The notes beneath the pieces were generated by a model. The model had not been told where the DNA came from. It saw only the letters and a list, made by a program, of their open reading frames with translations, and did no database searches. Source: JAAXGI01 sp965206975 (GTDB lineage Bacteria; Gemmatimonadota; Gemmatimonadetes; Longimicrobiales; Gaopeijiaceae). Taken from it: 64,000 bases of DNA. Location: positions 2,232,001 to 2,296,000 of the forward strand of contig OZ242253.1 of NCBI GenBank assembly GCA_965206975.1. Reading direction: 5' to 3'. This document shows, piece after piece, positions 52,810 to 61,506 of this stretch (position 1 is its first letter; each line of letters starts with the position of its first letter). A program made the position numbers and the translations under genes.

Positions 52810-54147
52810 TCAGCCGCCGTTCCCCGCCTGAGCGACCGGGGTCATCGCCTCGCGCTCGGCCTTGAGCCTCTCGTAGCCCTCCTGATCGAGGTGCGTCACC
52901 GCGACCCAAGAGTGAGACATCTCGTCCCCCGTGCGGCTCCCGCGGTATACCCAGACGTCGGGATCGGGGTTGAGCCGGTTCCCGGCGGTGTTGTCGTACC
53001 ACTGCGTCGCGATCATCACGGCGCCTGCAGGGACGAGGGGCGCCACATCATCCTCGTAGATGTGGCTCAGCTGCCACTCCGCATTCCAGTTGCTGACCAT
53101 GCTCACGACTTCCCGCTCCCCCGTCTCGGGGTAGAAGATCTCGAGAGCGGCCGCCACGAGCCGGAAGTGTCCGTGCGGCTGGTAGCTGTCGATCCGGACG
53201 GGGTGATCCCACGAATGGTACCCGGTCACCATCGCCGTCCCGTGAGGCGGGATGTCGAGGTCGCCGTCCAGCGGGTAGTTCGCCAGGTCCTGTACGTACT
53301 CGGGCTCGTAATCCTCCGGGTGTAGCCAGAACCCGAGCTCCGTCACCTCGCCGTCGACCGCCTCGCCCATCGGGAAGAGGTGGATGCTCCACCGTACGAA
53401 GGAGTTCGCAGGGAGGAGCCGCCCCGCCCCCTCCGGGATGATCTCTCCCAGCTTGCCGGACGCATACTCGGTGTAGCGCCCCCTCTGGCCTTGGAGCTCA
53501 CCGTCGTCACCCGGGAGGTAGAGCGTGGTGTTGGCGTGGTGGACGACCTTCCGGCCCGCGACGGAGGGTTTCACCTCGATCGCCTTGATCCAGCGGTCCT
53601 CACCGGTCGGGATCTCCACGAGCGGCTCCCACCAGAGGTCCTGCCCCTCCGCCGGGACGTCGATCGGCTTCGCGGGGACGACGAGGTCGGGCTGACCGAA
53701 CATCTCGGCGAACCTCCACTCGGCAGGATCCGGCCAGGTGACGGGAGGCGGCATGTCGGCCGGATCCCCCATCGGCGCTCCCTGATCGACCCACGCGACG
53801 ATGGTCGCGATCTCTTCGGGGGAGAGGCGCTTGTCCTCCTTGAGCGCCTGGATCCCAATGTTCGTGTCGTAGTGGTACGGGGGCATCTCCTGCGCGAGCA
53901 CCTTCTCGCGAATCATCGGTGCCCAGGGCCGCGCCTGGTCGTAGGTCATGAGCGACATCGGCCCAATCTGACCCGGCTGGTGGCAAGCCTCGCAGTTCTG
54001 CTGGAAAAGCGGGGCAATGTCCCTTGTGAAGGTCACCTCGCCGCTCACTCCCTCCTGCGATGCCGCGCCCCCGGGAAGGCCGCCGAGGACGAGTGCCACC
54101 AGACCTGCACCGAGGGCCCACCTTCGAGCGGAGTTCTCCTTTCGCAT
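52810..54147 (-). CDS. Cytochrome c with copper-monooxygenase-like (PHM-type) domain
   Basis: 445 residues from ATG 54147 (GGAG 6 nt upstream). A signal peptide ends near GGAASQ. A heme c domain follows with NCEACHQPGQIGPMSLMTY and axial-Met candidate AQEMPPYHYD. The C-terminal 300 residues resemble copper type II ascorbate-dependent monooxygenases: VVHHANTTLYLP, RWSIHLFPMG, QPHGHFRLVAA and the typical ATQWYDNTAGNRLNPDP. It could hydroxylate a substrate or receive electrons from the flavoprotein. It leads the operon 49-54 kb. Confidence 0.85.
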   Translation of the reverse strand: MRKENSARRWALGAGLVALVLGGLPGGAASQEGVSGEVTFTRDIAPLFQQNCEACHQPGQIGPMSLMTYDQARPWAPMIREKVLAQEMPPYHYDTNIGIQALKEDKRLSPEEIATIVAWVDQGAPMGDPADMPPPVTWPDPAEWRFAEMFGQPDLVVPAKPIDVPAEGQDLWWEPLVEIPTGEDRWIKAIEVKPSVAGRKVVHHANTTLYLPGDDGELQGQRGRYTEYASGKLGEIIPEGAGRLLPANSFVRWSIHLFPMGEAVDGEVTELGFWLHPEDYEPEYVQDLANYPLDGDLDIPPHGTAMVTGYHSWDHPVRIDSYQPHGHFRLVAAALEIFYPETGEREVVSMVSNWNAEWQLSHIYEDDVAPLVPAGAVMIATQWYDNTAGNRLNPDPDVWVYRGSRTGDEMSHSWVAVTHLDQEGYERLKAEREAMTPVAQAGNGG

Positions 54148-54425
54148 GATCATCTCCAGATCCCTGTGATTCCCGTGCACCGACGACTCATTACACCAGC
54201 CCTATCGTAGCTCCATCTTCCTCAAACGGTCAAGTCCCGAACCGTGTTGAACCGGTTCCGGGACACCGCCACCATTCCTAGTCTGCTGAGACCATTCCCC
54301 GCCTTATCCCCGTGGACCCAGAGGCCACGTCCCTGCAGGCCCCCCGTCGGCTCTCGTCGGTCCTCTGCAGCACCTGATTCGATGCACTCGAAATGCAGCG
54401 GGCTAGGTGCCGAGCCAACCCCGAG

Positions 54426-55658
54426 CTACCGTCCTACGCCTGTCATCTGCAGGGGACCTGGCCGAATCACGCCGATGTCACCTTCAATGGTCAGCTCCGT
54501 ATCCAACCGCCCGCTGAGCTCCCGAATCCTGCGTAGCAACTTCTGAGCTCGTTCACCCTCGAGAGCGTAAGGCTGCACGACATCCAGCCCGGTTCCAGAC
54601 ATGGGAAGGAGCTCCACCTGCGGAATCGCGCCCCGCTCCAAGGTCAAGCGCGACAAATAGTAGTCCTGGAAATAGTCATGGCCGTGACCAAAAGCGTAGT
54701 TGGCCGTCGCGTAGAGAATGACTCCTCCCTTGTAAACCTCGACGCCCTTGGAGCAGTGGCAGCCGTGACCGATTATGACATCCGCACCTGCATCGATCAT
54801 TTCCTGTGCGAATTCCCGTGCCTCCGCGGGAATATCCTGGGGAGGCTCTCGGGACCCCACCCCCCAGTGGAAGGAAAGGGCCACAAAATCCACCTCATCC
54901 CTCACGCGTTGGATGTCCTCTTTGATCAGGAACGGGTCCATTGCCATCACGCCCGCCCCGCCTGGGCGGGCGAACCCATCCACTCCAAACCAGCTCACGC
55001 CGGATGTGTAGGCTAGAAAGGCTACCCTCAACCCATTGCGCTCGACGATGTACGGCAGACGGGCCTCCTTCAGATTTCGGCCACCACCGACCGCACCGAT
55101 GCCGGCGCGCGAAAGGGCTTCCCTGGTGTCAAGTAGCCCCATCGTCTCGGCATCCAACATGCGGTTGTTCGCAATAGAGATCACATCGAACCCCGCCCAC
55201 GCCAAAGCGTCGGCGTAGCCCACCGCACCCACGGACGAAGTCTGCTGCATTTGGGCCCGGTCCGAGATCGGCATCTCCAGATTCAAGAACGCGATGTCAG
55301 CGCTCTGGATCAGCTCCCTCGTGCGCTGGAACGAGTGGCGCCATTCCTCCTCCTCGCTAGCGAATTCTAGATCATGCTGGATGGTCAGGTAGTGTTGCTG
55401 GGCATATGTCACGTCGAGCTCCACCGGCCCGATTCGGTCGCGGATTGCATCCAAGTTTTCCTCAAGCCTCAGGTAAGGAACCTGAAAGCCTCCAGAGTCG
55501 TGTATGTACGCGACGGCAGGCTGATACGGCCAACGGGACCACTCAGTGTCACCGCCAGCAAGTAGCTGCACCTGCTGCGTCACCGCCGTGCTTGGGAAGA
55601 GGAGCACGGCGATTGCGGCGACAATCAATGCGCGTCTGAAACAAAGCAGCTTCGTCAC
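54426..55658 (-). CDS. CapA-family exported metallophosphatase-like protein
   Basis: 410 residues. A signal peptide (ALIVAAIAVLLFPSTAVTQ) is followed by the CapA/PGA_cap (PF09587) fold: LLAGGDTEWSR, IAFLNLEMPISD, FDVISIANNRMLDAETMGL, VALSFHWGVGSREPPQ and IIGHGCHCSKGVEVYKGGVI. In most family members the third motif is NNHALD; here it is NNRMLD, so one metal-ligand His is replaced by Arg. Family roles include poly-gamma-glutamate or capsule synthesis. A single gene, with no capsule genes nearby. Confidence 0.85.
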   Translation of the reverse strand: MTKLLCFRRALIVAAIAVLLFPSTAVTQQVQLLAGGDTEWSRWPYQPAVAYIHDSGGFQVPYLRLEENLDAIRDRIGPVELDVTYAQQHYLTIQHDLEFASEEEEWRHSFQRTRELIQSADIAFLNLEMPISDRAQMQQTSSVGAVGYADALAWAGFDVISIANNRMLDAETMGLLDTREALSRAGIGAVGGGRNLKEARLPYIVERNGLRVAFLAYTSGVSWFGVDGFARPGGAGVMAMDPFLIKEDIQRVRDEVDFVALSFHWGVGSREPPQDIPAEAREFAQEMIDAGADVIIGHGCHCSKGVEVYKGGVILYATANYAFGHGHDYFQDYYLSRLTLERGAIPQVELLPMSGTGLDVVQPYALEGERAQKLLRRIRELSGRLDTELTIEGDIGVIRPGPLQMTGVGR

Positions 55659-55949
55659 GACAGGACTCCTTTTCTCGCCCTCGAGCGGTCACCGCGGTAA
55701 GGGGTTGGACATCTCACATGCAAGCTACGCATGGGGACTGCCGTTGTCACGGCCTGAAGCCAAGGCTGACTCGCCAAGGCGCTTGAGGTCGTGGCTCAGT
55801 TGCGGTTGGCGGACCGGTTGAGGGCGGATGGCCTCACGCAGGAACCAGCACTGCTCGAGGCGGTGAAGAGGATCGGAGCCAACCAAGAGAGGTCCAACAA
55901 GCCGTCACCGGAGCACGGTGGCAGACACATATCGGGCCTTGCAGCCGCC
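55659..55949. other. Intergenic stretch before the hydrolase remnant
   Basis: No recognisable gene. Plus-strand sequence near 55790-55940 is open but does not align, to my recognition, with the hydrolase family that follows. Confidence 0.35.
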
Positions 55950-56336
55950 GGAAGCGGGGGCCCGGCCTACCCCCATCCTCGTGCCGAGCGTCGGCGCCGA
56001 CGGCAATGAGCTCGGGGGACTTAAGATGCCTGAGGTCTCGGTGCCGCTGGCTACCTACGCGGGCTGGAACCTCTTCCGCCCGAGGACGTGCCGCCCGAAG
56101 TGCTATCCAGCATACAGGGCTCCTACATCTCGTTCCCGCCGACATCCGCAGAGCAACGGGCGACCCTCGAGCCTCCATCGAGGAATGCTACCGTGGACTG
56201 AGCGACTATGTCGGTCAAGTGTCGGCTGCGGGGCTCAGGTTGACCGAAGACGGCTACCTACTGGGCAGGGGGGGATCTGGCTCGGATCCTCACCCAGGCG
56301 GAACGGCACCGGGACCATTTGATGACGAACTCGTAG
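55950..56336 (+). pseudogene. Remnant of an alpha/beta hydrolase domain protein (PF20091-like), C-terminal part
   Basis: The plus strand shows, in successive frames, PTPILVPSVGADGNELGGLK with MPEVSVPLATYAGWNLFRP, then EDVPPEVLSSIQGSYISFPP, then RATGDPRASIEECYRG, DYVGQVSAAGLRLTEDGYLL and finally DLARILTQAERHRDHLMTNS stop at 56336. In order these match the C-terminal end of the large 'alpha/beta hydrolase domain' proteins. At least three frameshifts and the missing catalytic part show decay. Confidence 0.75.
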
Positions 56337-56423
56337 GCCACCAGCTCCCGGGCATCTGACGCTCTGATTGCCCGAGCAAGCCTTAGGGCGGCCCGCGTCG
56401 CGGCGGAGCCCTTCCAGGACCGG

Positions 56424-56479
56424 CATCACCTGCGAGACGTCGCCGGCGGGCTCCACCGGCGGACATCTCGCAGGTGATG
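56424..56479. terminator. Hairpin after the cytochrome/propeller gene
   Basis: Arms 56424-56437 (catcacctgcgaga) and 56466-56479 pair perfectly over 14 bp and the inner GC parts extend the stem. It lies 6 bp past the stop at 56485 and closes the operon that enters from the right edge. Confidence 0.7.
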
Positions 56480-56484
56480 GATGG

Positions 56485-58236
56485 TCACGGAGTCAGCGGC
56501 TCGATGTGCACCATCCGGCCCTGGTGATTCATACCCACCCACAGGCTGGAGATCCCGTCCTCGTCTCGCTCCACATGGATCTGGCGTATGTTCGCCGTGG
56601 AGGGCAGCAGGTAGCGATTCCATTCTCCTGTCTCTTCGTTCATCCGCGCCACATGGTCGGAAGAGATCGAGCCCGTCCACGTGTAGCCATTGTCGTCGTT
56701 CTCCGCCATATAGGGCTGGAACCAGGGAAGCGGCGTCGGAAACAGCGTGATCGCCCTATCGCTGGGTAGGCTGGGGTCGAGCATCCCTATGACGTCACCG
56801 TCGAAGCCACCGAACCAGAGGCGATCCTGGCTGTCGAACATGCCTCGTCGGCTACCACCCCCAAGCCCCGGATCACCGCGGGGGCCCTCAGGAATCGGGT
56901 AGAATGTGACCTCAAGCGTCTCGGCGTCGACGCGCCAGAACTCCGTGCTTCCGCGACTCGCACCGTATGCGTTGTTCTGTGAGTCCACATACATGTCGTA
57001 TGCGGCCAAGCTGCGATCAGACTCGACGGGGGGCTCCTGCATCCACTCTCCGTCGCCAAAGATCCGCGCTCGTCGCAGTCCCCGCCCCCCACCGTTGACC
57101 CAGATGTAGCCGTCGACGTGCATCGATTCGGGGGCTGAGAACGAACCGCCCTCCGCGTAGTACTCGAACTCCTCCGCCTCCGGATCGAAGCGGACGACGT
57201 AGCCCGGTCCGGGCCTTACGCCGGGGGGAGTCAGGTAGAACCTCCCCTCAATATCACGCTTGAGAACGCGGTTGCCCCAGTTCTGTAGAGGCGCTCCTTC
57301 TCCCTCGAGCCGCTCCGGGTCGAACCGGTACTCGACCGTTTCGCCAGTCCCGGGGTTCACCTTCCCAATCACATGGTCGTTGAAGTCGTCGTAGTACACC
57401 CACCCGTCGAGGCCCAGCTTCACGTCGTGGGGCCTGGCGGTGAGCCTAGCTAGATCGTAGGTGGTGTAGATGACTCTCGTGTTGTCGCCTGAGGGCCGCG
57501 GGTAGGTCTTGAGGGGGTATTGCCAAGCACCCTGACTGAGGTTGATCGACGACACCGCTTTGGCCTGAGCGGCTTCAAGAGCAATGGGCGGTCGCACCAT
57601 CGCGCCTCCTTCCCTCCCCAGATTGGGCCAGATGGCTTCCGGTATCTGGTAGCTCACGGGCGTGCTGCCGATCCAATAGTAGTTCATGCGCTGCATAACG
57701 TGGCGGAGGTCTTCCTCGTTGAACCGAGACATCGCCACCTTCGCCTGGTGGTGACAGCGGGTGCAGTCCCTCACGGTGTTGAATGTCGTCTCGACGGGTA
57801 GCGGGTAGCTCATCAGCCATTCTCCGCTCGAGAGCTGCAGCGCCTTCTCCAATTGTTCAGCTACCTCCAGGCGCAGGTCCAACACGTGAGGCTCACGGCC
57901 CGTTACCTGCACGACCCTCGTCGAAGGTCTGAGCACGTAGCCTACGGCCCGTACTCCGACCGTGTACTCGCCCGCCTCAAGCCTGTCACGAGGGAAGCTA
58001 TACGTGCCGGAAGGGTCGCTGACAACGGTAACCGTGAAGCTCGCGCCCTCTCGTCTGGCACTCACCAGCACCCCCTCCATGCCCCCTTCGGCGGCGGAAG
58101 TAACCGAGCCAGTCAGCGCTGCTTCGGTCGATTGAGCCTGAACAGCCTGGGGGCCTGGCAAGATCGCCATTCCCAGCACAACCGCTCCGAAGAAGCCTGC
58201 AGAGGCACTGCACCAACTGCCCTTACTCTTGACCAT
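56485..58236 (-). CDS. Cytochrome c/streptogramin-lyase-like beta-propeller protein
   Basis: 583 residues from ATG 58236 (GGAGG 5 nt upstream). A signal peptide is followed by a carboxypeptidase-regulatory domain (LTGSVTSAAEGGMEGVLVSA, to about 125), one CxxCH heme site (VRDCTRCHHQ, about 157) and a Vgb-type propeller (PHDVKLGLDGWVYYDDFNDH, GKVNPGTGETVEYRFDPE, YDMYVDSQNNAYGA, RGMFDSQDRLWFGGFDGDVI). Vgb propellers are related to virginiamycin B lyase, but most exported ones have unknown ligands. It lies at the end of a same-strand series with the PQQ dehydrogenase and could receive electrons from it. Confidence 0.85.
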   Translation of the reverse strand: MVKSKGSWCSASAGFFGAVVLGMAILPGPQAVQAQSTEAALTGSVTSAAEGGMEGVLVSARREGASFTVTVVSDPSGTYSFPRDRLEAGEYTVGVRAVGYVLRPSTRVVQVTGREPHVLDLRLEVAEQLEKALQLSSGEWLMSYPLPVETTFNTVRDCTRCHHQAKVAMSRFNEEDLRHVMQRMNYYWIGSTPVSYQIPEAIWPNLGREGGAMVRPPIALEAAQAKAVSSINLSQGAWQYPLKTYPRPSGDNTRVIYTTYDLARLTARPHDVKLGLDGWVYYDDFNDHVIGKVNPGTGETVEYRFDPERLEGEGAPLQNWGNRVLKRDIEGRFYLTPPGVRPGPGYVVRFDPEAEEFEYYAEGGSFSAPESMHVDGYIWVNGGGRGLRRARIFGDGEWMQEPPVESDRSLAAYDMYVDSQNNAYGASRGSTEFWRVDAETLEVTFYPIPEGPRGDPGLGGGSRRGMFDSQDRLWFGGFDGDVIGMLDPSLPSDRAITLFPTPLPWFQPYMAENDDNGYTWTGSISSDHVARMNEETGEWNRYLLPSTANIRQIHVERDEDGISSLWVGMNHQGRMVHIEPLTP

Positions 58237-58406
58237 GGGAACCTCCAAAGTGAACGGTCTTTCGCAAGAAAGGCGACAGTCTCGACTCAAGTCAACCAGT
58301 GGGTAACACAAAGAAACTCGCGAGTTGTGATACTAGCCTGTTATCCTACCTTCTGCCTGCCGAGTGTTAAGAGACCCGCCAGGGGGAATGGGCGTCAGTT
58401 ACCGTC

Positions 58407-59201
58407 CTACCTCACTGGATCACCATCCTCCGGTCCGCCGCCTCGGCGGGTCTCGACTAGGATTATGCCACTGTTCGCGTCCGTGTATGCCGCCGCTGCT
58501 GCTGGCCCTCTGAGGATACGGATCCGTTCCACGTCCTCGGCCGGGATCAGTTCGAGGATGTGGACCTGTGCCGCTCCGGTTCTATCGCTGACGCGAATCC
58601 CGTCCACGTATATCACGGGATCGTTGTTCAACATCGAGCTAGAGCCTCGAATCCGAACCCTTGCTCCAGCCCCAGCGGTACGTTCGTTCCGGCGGAGGGT
58701 CACTCCGGGAACTTGATTTGCCAGGAGATCCATCGCGCTTGTCTGAGAGACGTCTCGGCGCCCGACGTCCGCTATCGCCCCTCCGGACTGCGGGGGCTGC
58801 GCTCTTGCCCTTGCCAAGAGCTCTTCCAGCGTCGCTTCAACCCGGCCTAGCTGAACCTGAAGAAAAAGCGTCTCGGCCGGATAGACGTCGATCGACTCCA
58901 CGACCGATGTGTATCCGGAAGTCGAGATCCTCAGGCTCTCCTGCCCCGCGGGAAGATCGGGGATCCAGAACCGACCGTCGGAGTCTGTGAATGCCTCGGT
59001 CCCGGCACCCTCGACGGACACCGCCACCCCCTCCAGCACGGCACCGCTGGTTGCGTCAACAACAGTACCCAGGAGCGAGCCGCTGAGCTGTGCCGCCAAG
59101 GGGGTACCGAAAAGGAGGGCTGGGCCCAGGATCAACGGGACCGAAACCACTCGCGCCACAAGCGTGGCGACGCTAACCTGGCCGACGCACATGCCGATCA
59201 A
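58407..59201 (-). CDS. Stand-alone carboxypeptidase-regulatory plus TonB-plug protein (no barrel)
   Basis: 264 residues. A signal peptide ends near PLAAQ, followed by a carboxypeptidase-regulatory domain (LLGTVVDATSGAVLEGVAVS, IPDLPAGQESLRISTSGY) and a TonB plug (TSAMDLLANQVPGVTLRRNE, RVRIRGSSSMLNNDPVIYVD, PAEDVERIRILRGPAAAAAY). It stops after the plug with a normal-looking tail (RRGGGPEDGDPVR) and no barrel sequence follows. This matches the front of a SusC-like receptor but is complete as a short protein, so it is not obviously truncated. Possible roles are a surface binding protein or an adaptor. Confidence 0.82.
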   Translation of the reverse strand: MIGMCVGQVSVATLVARVVSVPLILGPALLFGTPLAAQLSGSLLGTVVDATSGAVLEGVAVSVEGAGTEAFTDSDGRFWIPDLPAGQESLRISTSGYTSVVESIDVYPAETLFLQVQLGRVEATLEELLARARAQPPQSGGAIADVGRRDVSQTSAMDLLANQVPGVTLRRNERTAGAGARVRIRGSSSMLNNDPVIYVDGIRVSDRTGAAQVHILELIPAEDVERIRILRGPAAAAAYTDANSGIILVETRRGGGPEDGDPVR

Positions 59202-59395
59202 GCCCTCCTCCAGTCCCAGCGGCCGTCGATGACCTCACTCGAATGGCCCGTCCCGCAACGAACAGTAGTGGCATCGGGGGGGCTGATGAACTAGCTGCCC
59301 GAATGAAACCTATACCCCACATCAGGCCGAACGATCTTCACGCACTCTGACGCTACAAGCGGCTCCGCCCTTCCATATGACCGCCTCGCCGGTAT
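59202..59395. other. Intergenic, no feature seen
   Basis: Gap between the PQQ dehydrogenase and plug-protein genes. No hairpin or operator recognised; an internal promoter is possible. Confidence 0.4.
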
Positions 59396-61438
59396 TCAGG
59401 GCAGCTTCAGCGCCACCAGTGAGCCCGGGATCCGCTCCTGCCCAGACGCGACGGGCACGACGATGTACTGCGCGCCCTCGTGCAAGTAGGTCATCGGAGC
59501 TGTGCTGGAGGGTGCCGGTAGCTCGACGGCACCGAGGCTCTCCCCGGTCCGTTTGTCTACGGCGTGGAGGCGGGCCTGCCCGCCCGTACCCTCGCCGTAC
59601 ATCAGGAGGCTTCTTGTCACCAGTACGGTGGCGTGGCTCGCTTGTCCGGTGTTCGGCAGGTCAAGCCCCTGGAGCCTCGGATGATTCGCGATCCGCTCCG
59701 GGGTGTCCCCGTTGGGGATCCACCACAGGCGCTGGCCGGTGTTCAAATCGATCGCCGTAATCCGCCCGTAGGGCGGCTTGAAGATCGGGAGACCATCGAC
59801 GGCGCCGAAGCCCGCCGCACCGCTCGCCAACTCGGAGACCGTCCTGCCGGCTGTGTAGATGGACTCGGGGACGTCTCGCTCGCTTCCGGGGACGAGGACC
59901 CGACCGTTGCACCCCTTCACGGAGGCGACGTACACAATTCCCGTCTCCGGGTCCACGCCGGCGCCACCCGGAATGTTTGTTCCGCCCCCGCTGCCCGGAC
60001 AGGTGACCGACCCTCGCAGACCGGCAGCGTTGTTCTCGGGAAGGGGCGGGGTGAAGATCGGTCCCAGCTGGAATTCGCTCGCGATCTCGAGCGCCATTTC
60101 CCGGAGCTCGGGAGTGAAATCAATGAGGTCATCTTCGGTGATCCCCTGAAGCTCGTAGCCGGCTGGAAGCGTGGGGATCGGCTGCGTGGGCGATAGCTGC
60201 TCACTCGGAGCCTCGGACGCGGGAACACTTTGCTCGACAATCGGAAACACCGGCTCGCCCGTCTCGCGATCCAACACGTAAGCAAACGCCTGCTTCGTCG
60301 TCTGCACGAGAGCTCGGACCCTGCGGCCCTCCACGGTCACATCGACCAGATTTGGCGCCACGGGGTTGTCCCAATCCCAAACGTCGTGATGGACGGTCTG
60401 GAAGTGCCAAGCGCGCTCTCCGGTGTGCACATCCAGAGCGAGAATGCTGTTGGCGAACAAGTTGTCGCCCGGACGAAAGCCCCCGTAGTAGTCGTTCGTT
60501 GGCGCGTCCGTCGGGATGTAGACGAGCCCCAGTTCGGGATCAGCCGACAGCGGCGCCCAGGCGTTCGTGTTGCCGCTCCAAGACCAGGCGTCGTTCTCCC
60601 ATGAATCGTGGCCGAATTCACCCGGACGCGGGATCGTGTGGAACGTCCAGAGGTGCGCACCGGTTCGGGCATCGTACCCGAGGATGTCCCCGGGGACGTT
60701 CTCGATACGGGTGTTGAAGCGACCTCGTGAGGACGAGTTTCCGACCACGATCACGCCGTCCACAACGATAGGGGGCGACGATGTCGTGATGTTTCCAACC
60801 TCTCGGTCAATTCCGTCGTATACATCGTACGGGTGGCCGAGATCGGCCAGCATGTCCACACTGCCCGTTTCGGGAAAGCCCTCGAGGGGTACCCGGCCTC
60901 CGAAGCCTTCCAGGGGACGACCGGTCTCCGCGTCCAAGGCGTGCAGGAAGAATGCAGGCGTGGTGACGTAGATCACTCCCCGGCCATCCACCTCGGCGTA
61001 GGCGACACCTTTGCCGTAGTTATACCGCTCTGAACGCTCGTAGCGGAGGGTGTGAGGCTCCCGGAAGGTCCAGAGGGTCTCACCCGTGGCGGGATCCATT
61101 GCAGCCGCGGTTCGACGCTCTCCGGCCACAGAAAAGAGCTTTCCGTCGACATAGATCGGTGTCGAGCGCAGTACGTAGTCGGGACTCGCGCCGAAGTTGT
61201 CGCCTCTCCAAATCCAGGCTATCTCCAGGTCCTCGAAGTTGCCGGCGTTGATCTGGTCCAGAGGCGAATAACGCGTGCTCCAAGTGTCCGCCCCCCAGTA
61301 CCTCCACTCGCCTTGCGGATTGCCGCGTTCCTGAGCCGTTGCCGACCCGCCCAGGCCGGTCCCGACAAGCAGGGCCAAGGAGGCTAGACGCCCCCGAGCG
61401 AGCGCCCGGAACTTCCGTGGGTCCCAAGTTCTGCCCAT
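59396..61438 (-). CDS. PQQ-dependent dehydrogenase (quinoprotein, glucose/alcohol type)
   Basis: 680 residues. A signal peptide ends at GSATAQ. The eight-bladed PQQ propeller is visible through its tryptophan-docking repeats (GETLWTFREPHTLRYER, TGAHLWTFHTIPRPGEFGHD, GERAWHFQTVHHDVWDWD, TGQRLWWIPNGDTPERIANH). The form GEWRYWGADTWSTRYSPLDQ and HHDVWDWDNPVAPNL is typical of soluble quinoprotein glucose/alcohol dehydrogenases that oxidise sugars or alcohols in the periplasm. There is no cytochrome c domain; the neighbouring CxxCH propeller could accept electrons. Confidence 0.9.
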   Translation of the reverse strand: MGRTWDPRKFRALARGRLASLALLVGTGLGGSATAQERGNPQGEWRYWGADTWSTRYSPLDQINAGNFEDLEIAWIWRGDNFGASPDYVLRSTPIYVDGKLFSVAGERRTAAAMDPATGETLWTFREPHTLRYERSERYNYGKGVAYAEVDGRGVIYVTTPAFFLHALDAETGRPLEGFGGRVPLEGFPETGSVDMLADLGHPYDVYDGIDREVGNITTSSPPIVVDGVIVVGNSSSRGRFNTRIENVPGDILGYDARTGAHLWTFHTIPRPGEFGHDSWENDAWSWSGNTNAWAPLSADPELGLVYIPTDAPTNDYYGGFRPGDNLFANSILALDVHTGERAWHFQTVHHDVWDWDNPVAPNLVDVTVEGRRVRALVQTTKQAFAYVLDRETGEPVFPIVEQSVPASEAPSEQLSPTQPIPTLPAGYELQGITEDDLIDFTPELREMALEIASEFQLGPIFTPPLPENNAAGLRGSVTCPGSGGGTNIPGGAGVDPETGIVYVASVKGCNGRVLVPGSERDVPESIYTAGRTVSELASGAAGFGAVDGLPIFKPPYGRITAIDLNTGQRLWWIPNGDTPERIANHPRLQGLDLPNTGQASHATVLVTRSLLMYGEGTGGQARLHAVDKRTGESLGAVELPAPSSTAPMTYLHEGAQYIVVPVASGQERIPGSLVALKLP

Positions 61439-61506
61439 GCGTGTTCCGATCCTTCTTGGCTAGCGTTGGTTAGGCAGGTGATCCGATTGGGATTTTCAGC
61501 CGGGCC

